A DNA stretch of 64,000 nt from Dichotomopilus funicola (Eukaryota > Ascomycota > Sordariomycetes > Sordariales > Chaetomiaceae), in contig NW_026944024.1 in assembly GCF_033296635.1 (NCBI RefSeq), forward strand, positions 992,001 through 1,056,000. Reading direction: 5' to 3'. Numbering within the stretch: the stretch's first letter is position 1; every line of letters starts with the position of its first letter. Made by a program: the position numbers and the translations under genes. Of this stretch, positions 1 through 10,929 are shown piece by piece. The notes beneath the pieces were generated by a model. That model did not search any database. It was not told where the DNA came from and saw only the letters and a program-made list of their open reading frames with translations.

Positions 1-1182
1 GGCCGCGGAAACGACATAGTCTGTGCCGCCATCAACCACGTCGCCGAGCGCATCAAGGGTCGCACGCTCTCCAGCCTGGTGGCCCACTGGGGGCAAACAT
101 GGCGCCACTTGGTCAACGACAGCCAACTGCGGTGGATTGGCCCGGAGAAGGGCGTGATCCACCTGGCGCTGGGTGCCGTGGTCAACGCGATCTGGGACCT
201 GTGGGCCAAGACACTGGGCAAGCCTGTGTGGAAGGTGGTGGCCGAGATGACGCCGCAGCAGTTTGTCGACTGCATCGATTTCCGTTATATTACCGACGCC
301 ATCACCCCTGAGGAGGCGCTGGCCATGCTGACCGAGTCGGAGACGGGCAAAGCGGAGCGTATCCGGGATGCTGAAAACAGCCGGGCTGTGCCAGCGTACA
401 CGACCAGCGCAGGCTGGTTGGGTTACGGTGAGGACAAGATGCGCGGGCTGCTGCAGGAGACATTGTCCAAGGGGTACCGGCACTTCAAGCTCAAGGTGGG
501 CGGCAGTCTCGAGGGCGACAAGCGGCGTCTAGGCATCGCCCGCGAAATAATTGGCTTCGACCGCGGCAACGTCCTCATGGTGGACGCCAACCAGGTGTGG
601 TCAGTGCCTGAGGCAATCGCGTACATGAAGGAGCTGGCCGAGTTTAAGCCGTGGTTCATCGAAGAGCCGACGTCGCCTGACGATATTCTTGGCCACAAGG
701 CGGTGCGCGATGCGTTGCGCCCCCACGGCATTGGCGTCGCCACAGGCGAGATGTGCCAGAACCGCGTCGTCTTCAAGCAATTACTCATGGCAGGGGCCAT
801 TGACGTATGCCAAATCGATGCCTGCCGCTTGGGTGGCGTCAATGAGGTGCTCGCCGTGTTGCTCATGGCCAAAAAGTACGGCGTGCCCATCGTCCCCCAT
901 TCCGGCGGTGTCGGCCTGCCCGAGTACACCCAGCACTTGAGCACCATCGACTATGTCGTTGTAAGCGGGAAGCAGTCCGTGCTAGAGTATGTCGACCACC
1001 TGCACGAGCACTTTTTGCATCCGTCTGTCATTCAGGACGGATTCTACCAAACCCCGACCGAGCCAGGGTATAGCGTTGAGATGAAGGCCGAGAGCATGGA
1101 CCGGTTTGAATACCCCGGTAAGGAGGGTAGCTGGTGGAGGAGCGAGGAGGCGAAGCCGATATTGGAGGGCGAGAAAATTTAA
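1..1182 (+). CDS. L-fuconate dehydratase-like enolase-superfamily protein (5' end outside window)
   Basis: The frame is open from base 1 and ends at TAA 1180-1182, so about 393 C-terminal residues are present and the start lies upstream of the window. Family knowledge: the order of blocks matches the mandelate racemase/L-fuconate dehydratase group (human ENOSF1), Mg-dependent enzymes that dehydrate sugar acids. Seen in window residue numbering: LRWIGPEKGVIHLA at the capping-domain end, a KLK motif (K163, K165), Mg ligands D195 (VDANQ), E221 (FIEEPT) and E250 (GEM), and H300 in the HSGGVG block, so the catalytic set looks complete. The exact acid substrate (L-fuconate or a related sugar acid) is not decidable from sequence alone. 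It converges on the DRAP deaminase gene, with about 150 bp between the stop codons. The fungal L-galactonate dehydratase is a related alternative, but the ENOSF1-like wording of the blocks fits better. Confidence 0.85.
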   Translation, partial: GRGNDIVCAAINHVAERIKGRTLSSLVAHWGQTWRHLVNDSQLRWIGPEKGVIHLALGAVVNAIWDLWAKTLGKPVWKVVAEMTPQQFVDCIDFRYITDAITPEEALAMLTESETGKAERIRDAENSRAVPAYTTSAGWLGYGEDKMRGLLQETLSKGYRHFKLKVGGSLEGDKRRLGIAREIIGFDRGNVLMVDANQVWSVPEAIAYMKELAEFKPWFIEEPTSPDDILGHKAVRDALRPHGIGVATGEMCQNRVVFKQLLMAGAIDVCQIDACRLGGVNEVLAVLLMAKKYGVPIVPHSGGVGLPEYTQHLSTIDYVVVSGKQSVLEYVDHLHEHFLHPSVIQDGFYQTPTEPGYSVEMKAESMDRFEYPGKEGSWWRSEEAKPILEGEKI

Positions 1183-1332
1183 CCGAATCGTGGTTTGTCG
1201 TTGTTTCTTTGTTGTTACCCGGAACCTAGATCTCCCTTTAATATGCCGCTAGGAATCGGTTTTCATTGGTACGGCGGTATGGTCCGGCTCTGAAACGGCA
1301 CCAAATTTGGAGCTTTTCGTTTTGATTCGCGA

Positions 1333-1842
1333 TCACCCCTTGACGTGTCCAGCCGTAGCGACCTCCAAGATCTCCTCCTCCAGCCCCGCCACATGGACAA
1401 CCGTTATTCCTGCGTCCTCGAGGCTTTTCTTCCCCGTGTTCTTGGCGACAAACGTCTCAGGCTCCATGACGCCGACGTACACGGTCCGGATCAGCCCCGC
1501 TAAACGTAGGACTCGCTCAACGCAAGGCAGATTCCCGCTCAGTCGCTTCGAGCAAGGTTCAACGGTGGTGTATAAGGCTAACTGCCGCGGGAGAGATGGA
1601 GCATCGCGGAGATTCTCTTCGTCCACCTGGTACTCTTCGGCCAGCTTAAGAAAACATGTCTGCTCGGCGTGCGTGTTGCCAGGAAGCTCGAGTGTGAAGC
1701 CGGTTGCGAGGATCTTGTTAGTTGCGGTGTCTATGACCACTGCGCCCACGCGGTAATTGGTGGGCTTCGGGGGCGATTTGCGTGCCTGCTCGAGGGCGAG
1801 GCGCATGTAAGCTTTGTGGTCGTCGGGTGCGATGGTGGCCAT
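1333..1842 (-). CDS. DRAP deaminase (riboflavin biosynthesis), stand-alone
   Basis: A 169-residue single-exon protein of the cytidine/deoxycytidylate deaminase fold. Zinc-site residues are visible: H58-A-E60 (catalytic Glu) and C97/C107 in the EPCSKRLSGNLPC block. The blocks ELPGNTHAEQ, the PCS-RLSGN-PC stretch and VGVMEPETFV match the C-terminal deaminase half of yeast Rib2, which deaminates 2,5-diamino-6-ribitylamino-pyrimidinone phosphate in the riboflavin pathway. In yeast that domain is fused to a pseudouridine synthase; here only the deaminase is present, so function is inferred from the domain. The ATG at 1842 is followed directly by a family-like N-terminus, and the full deaminase length is covered. 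It is divergent from the J-protein gene, 242 bp between the two starts. A generic nucleotide deaminase is the alternative, but the Rib2-type blocks argue against it. Confidence 0.85.
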   Translation of the reverse strand: MATIAPDDHKAYMRLALEQARKSPPKPTNYRVGAVVIDTATNKILATGFTLELPGNTHAEQTCFLKLAEEYQVDEENLRDAPSLPRQLALYTTVEPCSKRLSGNLPCVERVLRLAGLIRTVYVGVMEPETFVAKNTGKKSLEDAGITVVHVAGLEEEILEVATAGHVKG

Positions 1843-2084
1843 TTTCCAGCTTTATTGGGTCTGTTGTTTGTGAGTTGGGAGAAGAACGGACAACCCCCGA
1901 GTGATTTGTGGAAAGCTGCAGAATGCTTGGTACAGTGTAAATATCGACCAATTTCTAGGCACCACACTGTAATACGCACTGCCCTGTCGCGGCAGGCAAC
2001 GCGACGCGTCTCTCAATAAACGATTCGAGGGCCAGCTTCCAGCCTTCCCACCCACTTACCACAAGCAGACAAAACACAACCAGA
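1843..2084. promoter_or_regulatory. Divergent intergenic promoter region
   Basis: Only 242 bp separate the start codons of the deaminase gene (minus) and the J-protein gene (plus), so both promoters must lie here or overlap the genes. The plus-side leader is CA-rich just before the ATG (2060-2084), as is usual for fungal leaders. I did not find a clear TATA box. Confidence 0.5.
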
Positions 2085-2981
2085 ATGTCAGACCACGAAG
2101 ACAACGACGATCTCATGGACGGAGGGCCGCCCACAATCGACCCGTACGAGGTCCTAGGGCTCGAACGCAGCGCCAGCGCAGGCGAGGTCAAATCGGCGTA
2201 TCGCAAAACAGCTCTCAAAACTCACCCAGACAAGGCCGCCGCCGATAAGAAAGACGAGGCCAAAGAGAAGTTCCAACAAGTCGCCTTTGCGTACGCCGTA
2301 CTTTCTGACCCAGCGCGGCGCAAACGCTACGACGAAACTGGCTCGACCTCGGAAGCGGTTGTCGATGCCGATGGTTTCAGCTGGAGCGATTTCTACAGAG
2401 AGCAGTTCCGGGATGCCATTTCGGAGGAGGCGATCCAGAAGTTTGCGGCGGAGTACAAGGGGTCAGAGGAGGAAAAGGACGATGTGTTGGCCGCGTACGA
2501 GGAGTTTGAGGGTGACATGGATGGCGTGTACGAGAGTGTCATGCTGAGTAACGTGCTGGAAGATGACGAGCGCTTCCGCGCGTTGATTGATGCCGCAATC
2601 GAGGCTGAGGAGGTCGAGCGTTTCAATGCGTACGTCAAGGAGACTAAGAAGACGCGGCAGTCCCGGGTAAAGGCGGCTCGCAAGGAAGCACAAGAAGCAG
2701 ATGAGCTGGCCAAGGAGCTGGGTGTCTACGAGAAGCTGCGCGGGGACGGGAAGAAGAAGCAGAGTAAGAAGGACGCGGAAGCTGGCCTGGCCGCGTTGAT
2801 CCAACGGAACCAGGCATCCAGGGCCAGCGCGCTGGATATGCTAGCCGAGAAGTACGGTGCTGTGCCCAAGGCAAAGGGCAAGGCGGCTGGGAAGGGAAAA
2901 AAGAGGGTGCTAGAGGAGCCGGATATTTCGGAGGAGCAGTTTCAGGCGATACAGGCGGGTATGAAGAAGAAGCGAAAGTAG
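2085..2981 (+). CDS. DNAJC9-like J-domain protein
   Basis: A 298-residue single-exon protein. The J domain spans about residues 19-88 and has the HPD tripeptide at 47-49, which stimulates Hsp70 ATPase. After it come blocks that match human DNAJC9 in order: a FYREQF-type segment, YKGSEEEKDDVLAAYEEFEGDMD, and a basic alpha-helical C-terminus rich in Lys/Glu ending in KKKRK. DNAJC9 is a nuclear J-protein that also binds histone H3-H4; by homology this protein is probably a nuclear Hsp70 co-chaperone for histones. The acidic N-terminus (SDHEDNDD) and the basic C-terminal tail suit a nuclear protein. The start at 2085 is preceded by a CA-rich leader. Histone binding is inferred from the family and not visible in the sequence. 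Confidence 0.88.
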   Translation: MSDHEDNDDLMDGGPPTIDPYEVLGLERSASAGEVKSAYRKTALKTHPDKAAADKKDEAKEKFQQVAFAYAVLSDPARRKRYDETGSTSEAVVDADGFSWSDFYREQFRDAISEEAIQKFAAEYKGSEEEKDDVLAAYEEFEGDMDGVYESVMLSNVLEDDERFRALIDAAIEAEEVERFNAYVKETKKTRQSRVKAARKEAQEADELAKELGVYEKLRGDGKKKQSKKDAEAGLAALIQRNQASRASALDMLAEKYGAVPKAKGKAAGKGKKRVLEEPDISEEQFQAIQAGMKKKRK

Positions 2982-3604
2982 AGAGACGGCACGAGACTGA
3001 GGGCAATGGGAACCTGGGGTATTGGCTTGATTAGGTAGGGGATCTGGTAGGATGGTCATGGCGCATAGCTTAACAGCTTGGTATCGGCGTTGTTGCTCGG
3101 AAATTGAACTGGAAATTCACCACACCTCAATCACATGCGTTCATTGACCTTGGACTTGCCATTTTGCTTCTCTAGACGCTCGAGGTTGGTCTCATGCTTC
3201 CTCGGGCCGATTCGACGGATCATCGCCCGGGTCGTAACCAATCTGGTGAGCTAGATATGTTTCAACTAAGTTGTTTTCTTGATGGATGGATGCGTGCGCT
3301 GCCTTGGCTGTGTAGGTAACGTGAAGACCATGAATGACCCCACACACTGAGCCATTGTGGTGCGTCACCTGGCCAACACGCACGGGCCATTTTATCTGAT
3401 CTTGCTCGCGCCTGAGCTAGGCGGGGAGTCCACGGTGTTACTTCAAGCTTCCCAGACTTCAAATGGCAAGCTCATGTGCCAGGCAGCCAACGCGCCCGGC
3501 ACGCCCGACCGGAAGCCCACCACAGACATGACTTGCCTCATTGTTTTGCGATCTACTAGTTTTCGAGGCTACATGCTAGCGCACCCGCTGCAACGCAAGG
3601 TACC
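2982..3604. other. Intergenic, no supported gene
   Basis: Contains the 3' flank of the J-protein gene and the promoter of stn1. A minus-strand open frame (3192-3383, 63 codons) reads plausibly near its end but has no recognisable domain, start context or splice partner, so I do not call it. Confidence 0.5.
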
Positions 3605-5064
3605 ATGACCGACGCGACCATTTGCGACATCTACCCACAATACTGCTTCCACCTGTCGCCCACCATCAACCGCTGGTGTCATTTCCAGGCCTGTGATGTC
3701 TTGACACTAAGGGGCCATACGGGCTTCGAAGGTATGTCCCCAAAACGGAAGAAGAGAGAAAGGAAACCAGGGATCCTCCACCACAAGAGGCTACTGTCTG
3801 TTGCTAACTCGCGCGTGTCCCTCCAGGCCAGGATGTCTACTTTTATCTCAATCACCCGATCAAATGGGTGCGCGTTTCCGGTGTCGTGGTGTCGGTTGAT
3901 GAGCGCGAATGGGCTCGCTTTTACATGATTGATGACGGCAGCGGGGCAACCATCGAATGTGTCGTCAAGGTCGACCCCCAAGCAACGCCTGGAATTACGG
4001 TGGATGCCACGACGGCGACAACAAAGCAAACGCCAGCTGCAGGACAGAACCGTTCCGTAGTCATCGACCGGCCGATCGACGTCGGCCACGTGCTGGATAT
4101 TAAAGGGTCTGTCCGCACGTTTCGCAATAATAAGCAAGTTTACGCCGAAAAGATCGTTCACCTTCACTCCACCGATCAAGAGATAGTGTTCTGGGAGAAA
4201 ACGGCGCAGCTCAAGTTGGAGGTGTTGTCCAGTCCCTGGGTCTTGGATGAGCGAGTAGTGAGACGGTGCAGGAAGGAGGAAGAAGGGCGATTCCGCAGTC
4301 AACACGGCCGGCAAGCTGGGGAGCAAAAGAAGACAGGATTGGAGAAGTCTTCGGTGAAGACAGCGTCTCGTGAGGAAGGACGGGCGAGGAAGCGCAGCCG
4401 GGACACGACCCCTGGCTCAGCCCTGCCCATCAGGAAGAAAACGGGGCTAGAGAGGGCTGCGCTGCGGGTAGAAGAGATTGAGGAAAACATTCAAGTGGGG
4501 AAAACGGTCCCTGGAAACGGGGTGGAAAAGAGAACGGGCCTTGAGCGGTCAACCGGTCTGGAAAGGAATATGGGCCTGAACAGCAAAGCAGCCCCAGAAA
4601 GTCGACCGAAATTTGAGAAGAAGACCGGGCTAGAGGGGCTGAGCGTACCCGAGCGAAAAACAGGATTGGAGCGCGAGAGTGGTCTAGAGAGAAGAAGTGA
4701 GTCTGGGAAAGCAGTCGGCTGGCAGCGAAAGACGGGGCTGGAGACAAAAACTGCGCTGGAGAAAAGGACCGGTTTGGGGGGGAATTCGGACCCGGTGAGG
4801 AACATGGGACTGGGAAACAAGACAAGGTGGAACGCTAGCCAGGAGCGACGGACGGGGTTAGAGAGGATGGGATCATATCGTAGAGCGGAAACGGAAGCCC
4901 GAGACGGAGGCAGCGAAAGTATGGGGCCCCAAAACCCTTATCGAGAAGGATGCCCGCCGCCACCTCGACCGGTCAGGTTGACGGGGCTTGAGAAAAAGCG
5001 GCATGTCGAGCCCATCACAAGACAGATTCCAGTGACGGGCAAATATGACGCCCTGGGGCTCTAA
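3605..5064 (+). CDS. stn1: Telomere-capping CST subunit Stn1 with TGLE-repeat tail
   Basis: Two exons, 3605-3731 and 3827-5064, give 454 residues. The intron starts GTATGT, has a CTAAC branch site near 3803 and ends CAG. The N-terminal half is the Stn1 OB-fold: YPQYCFHLSPT near the start, then GFEGQDVYFYLNHPIKWVRVSG across the splice junction, IDDGSGATIE, and DIKGSVRTFRNNKQVY. Stn1 is the RPA2-like subunit of Cdc13/Ctc1-Stn1-Ten1, which protects telomere ends and recruits DNA polymerase alpha. From residue 210 to about 432 the protein is a basic, low-complexity tail with nine exact TGLE motifs, usually flanked by K/R, plus several degenerate copies. The codons of the copies differ widely. The tail function is unknown. 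The two-exon structure makes the N-terminal family signature continuous, which fixes the start at 3605. Confidence 0.9.
4327..4998 (+). repeat. Degenerate protein-level TGLE repeat within stn1
   Basis: Nine exact TGLE copies, mostly as (K/R)(K/R)TGLE(K/R), plus looser ones such as SGLERR, TALEK, RTGLGG and NMGL, spaced irregularly over residues 210-432 of Stn1. The nine Leu residues use five codons (TTG, CTA, CTT, CTG, TTA) and Thr uses three, so this is not a fresh DNA-level tandem duplication. Confidence 0.9.
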
Positions 5065-6346
5065 ATCGGAATGCTCACATTTTCTCCAACTGCGCACGCA
5101 CGCATTAGTACACACCTTGTCTCACACCTTGCGGGGATATCGCTCTATCCTGTTTGCCCTGGAGCTAGTGGCCTAGCATGACAAGTTATTGGCCTGCGGA
5201 GCTTGCATCTCTGACGTACACCGTGCTCTCTACGTCCGTTTGGTTGGCTGTCAGAAATCGTGCTCTTACACAGTGAACGTCCTCTTTTGTTGCGCCGAGG
5301 AGGCCGACACGAAGGGACTATATCGCCTTTCTACCAGCAATACAATGCCCAGCCCAATCCAACAAAAATTCATGAAGAAATTTGCCCGCTACGGAGCATG
5401 ATGACTTGTTTGCTCGAGGCGGTTCTCCTCATACAGGCCGTCTTTATGGCACTTTCTCAACCGGCCTTTTGTCCATTGGAAATTCCCATGGCTGCGTTGC
5501 ATCGCCTTCTCATGCGAAAAGCCGGTTCGAGAAGGATGATCTTCGATCTCGCGCATCTTAAAATGGCACCATAGCATGTCACTAGACAAGGATGGTGGGG
5601 GAGGTGCTTGCCTCACATGGTTCTGAAGTTGACCTGGGGACCAGTGTACCATCCTTTTGACTGGCAAAGAGGTGTAGTGCTTAAGACCTGTGGATCCACT
5701 TCGAAGCAACCAACTTCCAGGTCAGAAGCAGGACCTGACTTTAGGTATGGAAACATGGAATAAAGCTCTTTACAGCTTTGAAATATTTATTAAGATGCCT
5801 CCCGCCCCTTGGGACACCACCTCGTCAACTTGATACTCAACACCTACCACACTTCAGCCCTTATCAACGGTCCCATTGAGCTTCTCCTCGCCTCGTTCCG
5901 AACCCCCTTTGTTTTCCTTGTACATAGGTACCTCTCTCTTATTCCCGGTTCGTATATAACCAAGTTTCCCCTCGTATTCCTTTTATCCTCAATCCCGAGC
6001 GCCTCTTCCGGTTTCTCTTCCTGAAACAATATCAAGGTGAGAAATGTTCCTCTGTTGGATTGAATGAAATCAGACGGCCCATGCCCGAATCCAGACCAAT
6101 ATTTAGCCCCACCTGTGCAGAACTCCAGTCAGCCACAACGACGATCCCCTACCTGCAGAGACCGCGTTTAGGTTGATCATGGCCGAAACAAACATAGGGC
6201 TAGCCGCACTGGCCAAGACAAGACGCTTTTATCGGGCCAGAAACTCAAGGGTCGTCAACATTATATGATGAGCCGGTAGTCCCGGGTTCAAGTGAAGATG
6301 GGTTCCCAGGCGTATTCCCAGATGCTGCATGCATCGCTAACTCACG
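5065..6346. other. Intergenic, glucanase promoter
   Basis: No supported gene. The segment next to the glucanase start holds pyrimidine-rich runs around 5870-6010 and a possible leader-intron donor (AAG/GTGAGA near 6036). A TTATATGA element lies near 6260. These are suggestions only. Confidence 0.4.
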
Positions 6347-9242
6347 ATGGGGCGGATATGGCGGTTAGCGGCCGCGTTGTTAACCGCGTTGCAGGTTGTC
6401 ACGTCTCTTCCGGTATCAGAAGAGGACCGCAATAATATCAACCGTTACCCTTCTTCGACAACCCTATCCGCGCATCTCCCGGCAAAAACAGTTCAAGCCG
6501 TTGCCAAAACTCCGGCCAAAGTTATCACGAGCGTTGGCCCAGACGGCACCGTTCAGATCCTTCCCAGCAGAACCACTCCGGCTCCCGGCTTCATCCCTTC
6601 TGAGCTTGAGACCCTTGGGCACGTCACCGCTTGTCCGCTCTTAACAGACCTGATCCCCGAGCCGACTGTGATCATATCCATCTCATTGCCCATCTCGGTG
6701 GGCATCAGCTTCAGCATGGGGTCCTCATCAAGCGTGCCGACGGCGAGTTCAGACATCTTTGCCGATCCCATTTCCACGGATGCGCCACTTGCAAATTTCG
6801 CCAGGAAGGACGACCACCCTGTGCCCCGACAAGGCATTACCAACAAGAACGGTCCCATCGGGACCAACAAATTCTACAACAACTTCCACCTCGGGAACCA
6901 GACTACTCCAGCTTACCTGCACCCGTACTCAGTCGCCTGGGCTCGGGGCCAGGGAGCCGCAAAGAGCTGGGGCCTCGCCGTCTCCCACATCGATGCCCAG
7001 CAGCGGGTCTACGGCCAAGCCAGCCCTGGCACGGGGGCCGTGTCGTACTTTATCAACCCCATTGGGATCCAATCCGTGATCCTCTCGGCGAAAGAGCTTG
7101 GAAGCGGCACTGTCCTGAACACCGACGCCCTGACGGACTTTTCCGCGCAAGTTAACCTGCTCCCCAACACCGGTGGCACTCCTGCAGTGAGGTTCCCTCT
7201 AGTCCAGGGCTCCGGCTTCATCACGGCCTTGTACGATGGCGCGGTTCCGGTGCTCCAGACGGGCGTCTACTACAGGACCGTCACTCGCGCGACGACGGAC
7301 CCCAAGCAGGGCATCACCAAGTACAAGCTCGTTTTAGAGGACGGGGCGACCTGGCTCGTATATGCCTACCACAGCAAAGGGAATCCCCTAGATCTCGAGG
7401 TGGTCGACAACACGTTGGCCCAGGCCAAGGGCCCGTTCTCCGGTACCATCCAGGTGACTAAGGATCCCGGTGGTGGTGAGGCGGTATTTGACAAGGCTTG
7501 CGGCGCATACCCAACCGGGGTCCAGCTGTCTGGTTCAGTATCCGGTGCATCGGGGTCATACACTCTCGCCTTCCAGAAAGCCGGTCTCAGCGACACTGCA
7601 CTAGCGATGTTTGCGTTGCCGCACCACCAGGACTCGTTTGACGGCGCCACCAAGGGGAAGGTGACCAGCGTAAAGCTGCAGACCACGACCAAAGGTATAG
7701 CAGCCGCGGTCATGGCGGACAGCTGGACCCTGGTTGAGTCAAATCTGCCGACGAACATTGGGTTCCTGCCGTGGACACCGCAGACTGGCAGTCTCAGCAC
7801 CCTTTCGGACGCTACCAAACAGTTCATCCATACGGTTGCGCAGCAGGAGGTATCGCAGAATATTCTGGATCAAACGGATCAGAATTCGATGTACTTCAGT
7901 GGGAAGGTAAGGAGTGTGATAACAGAGGTCGGAAAACCTTGGCTTGGATGAGAGCTGACGAGTTGTGTGTACGATGGCAGGCATTGGCCAAATTTGCTAG
8001 TCTCATCGTGGCTACCAAGGAGATGCTGGATGATCAGGGGCTGGCCCAGGCCGGGCTGGATCAGCTAAAGAAGGCATTCTCGCGGTTTGCGCAGAACACA
8101 CAACAATATCCGTTGGTGTACGAAAGTGAGTGTTGACCCCCGCGTCCCTTCTCCCCTCTTACATCATGCCGCTGGTCTCCTGAATTCGGCGTCTAACAAA
8201 CACAGGCGCATGGGGCGGCATAGTGTCGTCTGCGACGTACTCGACAGGTGACACAGGGGCTGACTTCGGCAATACGCTGTACAACGACCACCACTTCCAC
8301 TGGGGCTACTTCATCTACACGGCCGCCGCCATCGGGCACCTGGACCCGTCATGGATCGACGCCAATAAGGCGTATGTTAATCTGCTCGTGCGTGATATTG
8401 CCAATCCTAGCACGCAGGACTCCTATTTCCCTCTGTGGCGATCTTTCGACTGGTTCCACGGCCACAGCTGGGCTCATGGGCTGTTCGACACGCTTGATGG
8501 CAAGGACCAGGAGTCGAGCTCGGAGGATACGATGCATGCATATGCGCTGAAGATGTGGGGATCCGTCGTGGGTGATGCGAACCTGGAGGCTCGGTAAGTT
8601 GAATAAGTGGACTCCTTTTGTCCTGGGTTGATACCCATACCTTTTATCTCAAACACCAAACTAATGCTTCTGTCCTTTGTAGAGGCAACCTGATGCTCGC
8701 TGTCCAAGGCCGTTCCCTGCGCTCCTACTACCTCTACACCAGCGCCAACACGGTCCAGCCGCACGAATTTATCGGGAACAAGGCGGCCGGCATCCTGTTC
8801 GAAAACAAGATCGACCACACCACCTACTTTGGCACCAACATCGAGTTCATTCAGGGCATCCACATGCTTCCCCTGCTGCCGCACACACCTTTCATCCGCA
8901 CACCGGACTTTGTGCGCGAGGAGTGGGATACCTACTTTAGTCAAGGGCGAGTGGATGCCATCCAGGGTGGGTGGAAGGGCGTGTTGTGGGGGAATTATGC
9001 GACGATTGATCCCAAAGGGGCGTATACCTTCTTTTCTGGCGGTGGCGCTGCTGCTGGTGCAAGGGGTGAACATCCCAACAAACAGCAGGCTGTGGGAAGG
9101 GCTGGGTTTGACCCGGGTTGGTTGGATGGCGGGGCAAGTTTGACGTGGTATTTGTGTTATTCTGCTGGTGAGTATTCCCTTCATTTCCCCCTTTGTGATT
9201 TGACAACTAACGAGTTGTATTGTAGCGTTGGGCGGGCTCTGA
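6347..9242 (+). CDS. Secreted GH81 endo-1,3-beta-glucanase
   Basis: Five exons, 6347-7906, 7981-8125, 8206-8593, 8683-9167 and 9226-9242, encode 864 residues. All four introns (74, 80, 89, 58 nt) are GT-AG and keep frame. The N-terminus is a signal peptide: basic MGRIWR, a hydrophobic stretch to about residue 20, then SLPVSEED. After a Ser/Thr/Pro linker, GH81 blocks follow: TNKFYNNFHLGNQ, LHPYSVAWARG, YNDHHFHWGYFIYTAAAIG, and the ESSSE segment whose two Glu, four residues apart, match the catalytic region of the family. The protein ends YSAALGGL. GH81 enzymes (yeast Eng1/Acf2, Aspergillus EngA) cut beta-1,3-glucan in wall remodelling, septum dissolution or autolysis. No GPI signal is visible. 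Exons 4-5 were placed to join family-like text; the last exon codes for only about five residues. Confidence 0.93.
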
Positions 9243-10929
9243 GCGGGTTCGTTGCTCGATATCCTGTAAGTTGAGCTTTTGTTGAGTTTCTTATTTGGTG
9301 ATCCTAGTCTCCGTAGGAACGGTCCGACAGACCTATGAGGTTACAATTGTGGGAAGATAAATGTAGGGAGACGGTAACGCCGTGGTGTGATGGGAGGCCA
9401 CTCACATTCTTTGGTACTGTACATATTGCAATTCTCATAATATTCAATAGACACATCCCCTAGGAAACTGTGCCTGCTAGCCCTATCACCAGGCTTGACA
9501 CCGTAATCCATAGGGGGAAAATACTGAAGGTGTACGCATCGGGAAACACGGGGTGCGCTGAAAGATTAGTACTTGCAAATGGTGGATTTCTTGAATGAAA
9601 GTGACAAATTCCAGCCAGAGAAAGTTACTGGCGCTCTCACGCGACAGTCCCTTTGACTCAATCCATGTTCACAATGTGAGCATATGATTGTAGCCCTGAG
9701 TCACACGCACCCCTGGTCAGCATAGGAGAAAATGGTTCGATTATTTTTGGTGACGAAAAACAGGTCACTTCTTGGTCGCGCTTTCCTATCATGCGAGGCA
9801 AGTCCTTTGTTGTGGAAAGGTGTCGTCAGGTCAGGGTTAGGGCACATGATACGCTGCAGGGTCCCGCCACAACAAGTTAAGATCTGAGTGAGTGAAGAGG
9901 CAGCGGTGCCTGAACAGGAGAATTTCGACCGAGGGCAAGAAACAATTGACGAAACGACAAGAACATTCGGCTTTAAGTTCCATTCCATCTCCGGGGCTAA
10001 TCTCCCTTGCGCCTCACGAAGCCGCACATGATATCCCACATCGCCATGCAGCCCCAATCTGGATCGCCCATTCGGGCTGTAGGCGGGTTGACTGCCGGCC
10101 GCCCCCAGTCCACCACTCCGCAGCGCTGTGCCGCACATCAACGTCCGGGCCTATCGGGGATGGTGACACAGCCGGGGCTTGACCGTCAGGCCTCTAGCGG
10201 CCAGCCTGTGCATTCTTTGTACTGTCGTGTCTGCACATGCCCCCCCTGACCAATCTACCGTATGTCAATCCGAGAGGTCGGTAGTGAAACCAAACATGGA
10301 AGGCTACCTACGGTGGCATTTAACTGCGAATGACTGCAAACGCCTGGGATTTACAGTCCCTGGGCAGTAAAACTTTTCTACCAGGTGAAGAGGCACAACG
10401 TATCCGACCTTGACACAAACATATTGTACTACCGATAACATATAAATTGACTACCTCAACTAGTGTAAGACCGGGTGTATGATCCTCAACGTGATTGATG
10501 AACTGATACACTGTAATAAAAGGAATATGACTGACAACAGAATGGATAATATAATCGAAAATCTTCAAGCTACCTGGCGTACCTATCCCGACAGTTACTG
10601 TTAAAGACCACCGTACAAGGGCCCACTCCAGCGGGGCGCACTGCTGCAGTTCAGGAAGGGCCAACCCTCACAGCTTCCTGGCGTCCTTCTCAGGCACCTC
10701 TGGAGTCTTGACCATTTTTTGTTGGCGAGTTTTCTCCCCGTTGTCAAAATCCCGGCAGCTGGACTCAAATGTCGATAACCCTCCCGGTGTGCTTGTGAGC
10801 CGCATGCGCTCCACCCCGCCAACTCCGTTGTCTTTTCCCACCGCTCGCTCAATTAGGTCCTTGGCCAACCTCGTACACGCTCCGTCCTCGCCCTACCGCC
10901 AATAAATACACCTCTCACGGCCTCCTAAC
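9243..10929. other. Intergenic, no supported gene
   Basis: Holds the 3' flank of the glucanase gene and the promoter of the kinase gene. Only short overlapping frames without recognisable domains were seen on either strand, and no tRNA-like B box. Confidence 0.5.

Noticed and set aside
3192..3383. 63-codon minus-strand frame ending in an acidic, protein-like tail
   Set aside because: No domain, no convincing start or splice partner within the short intergenic space.
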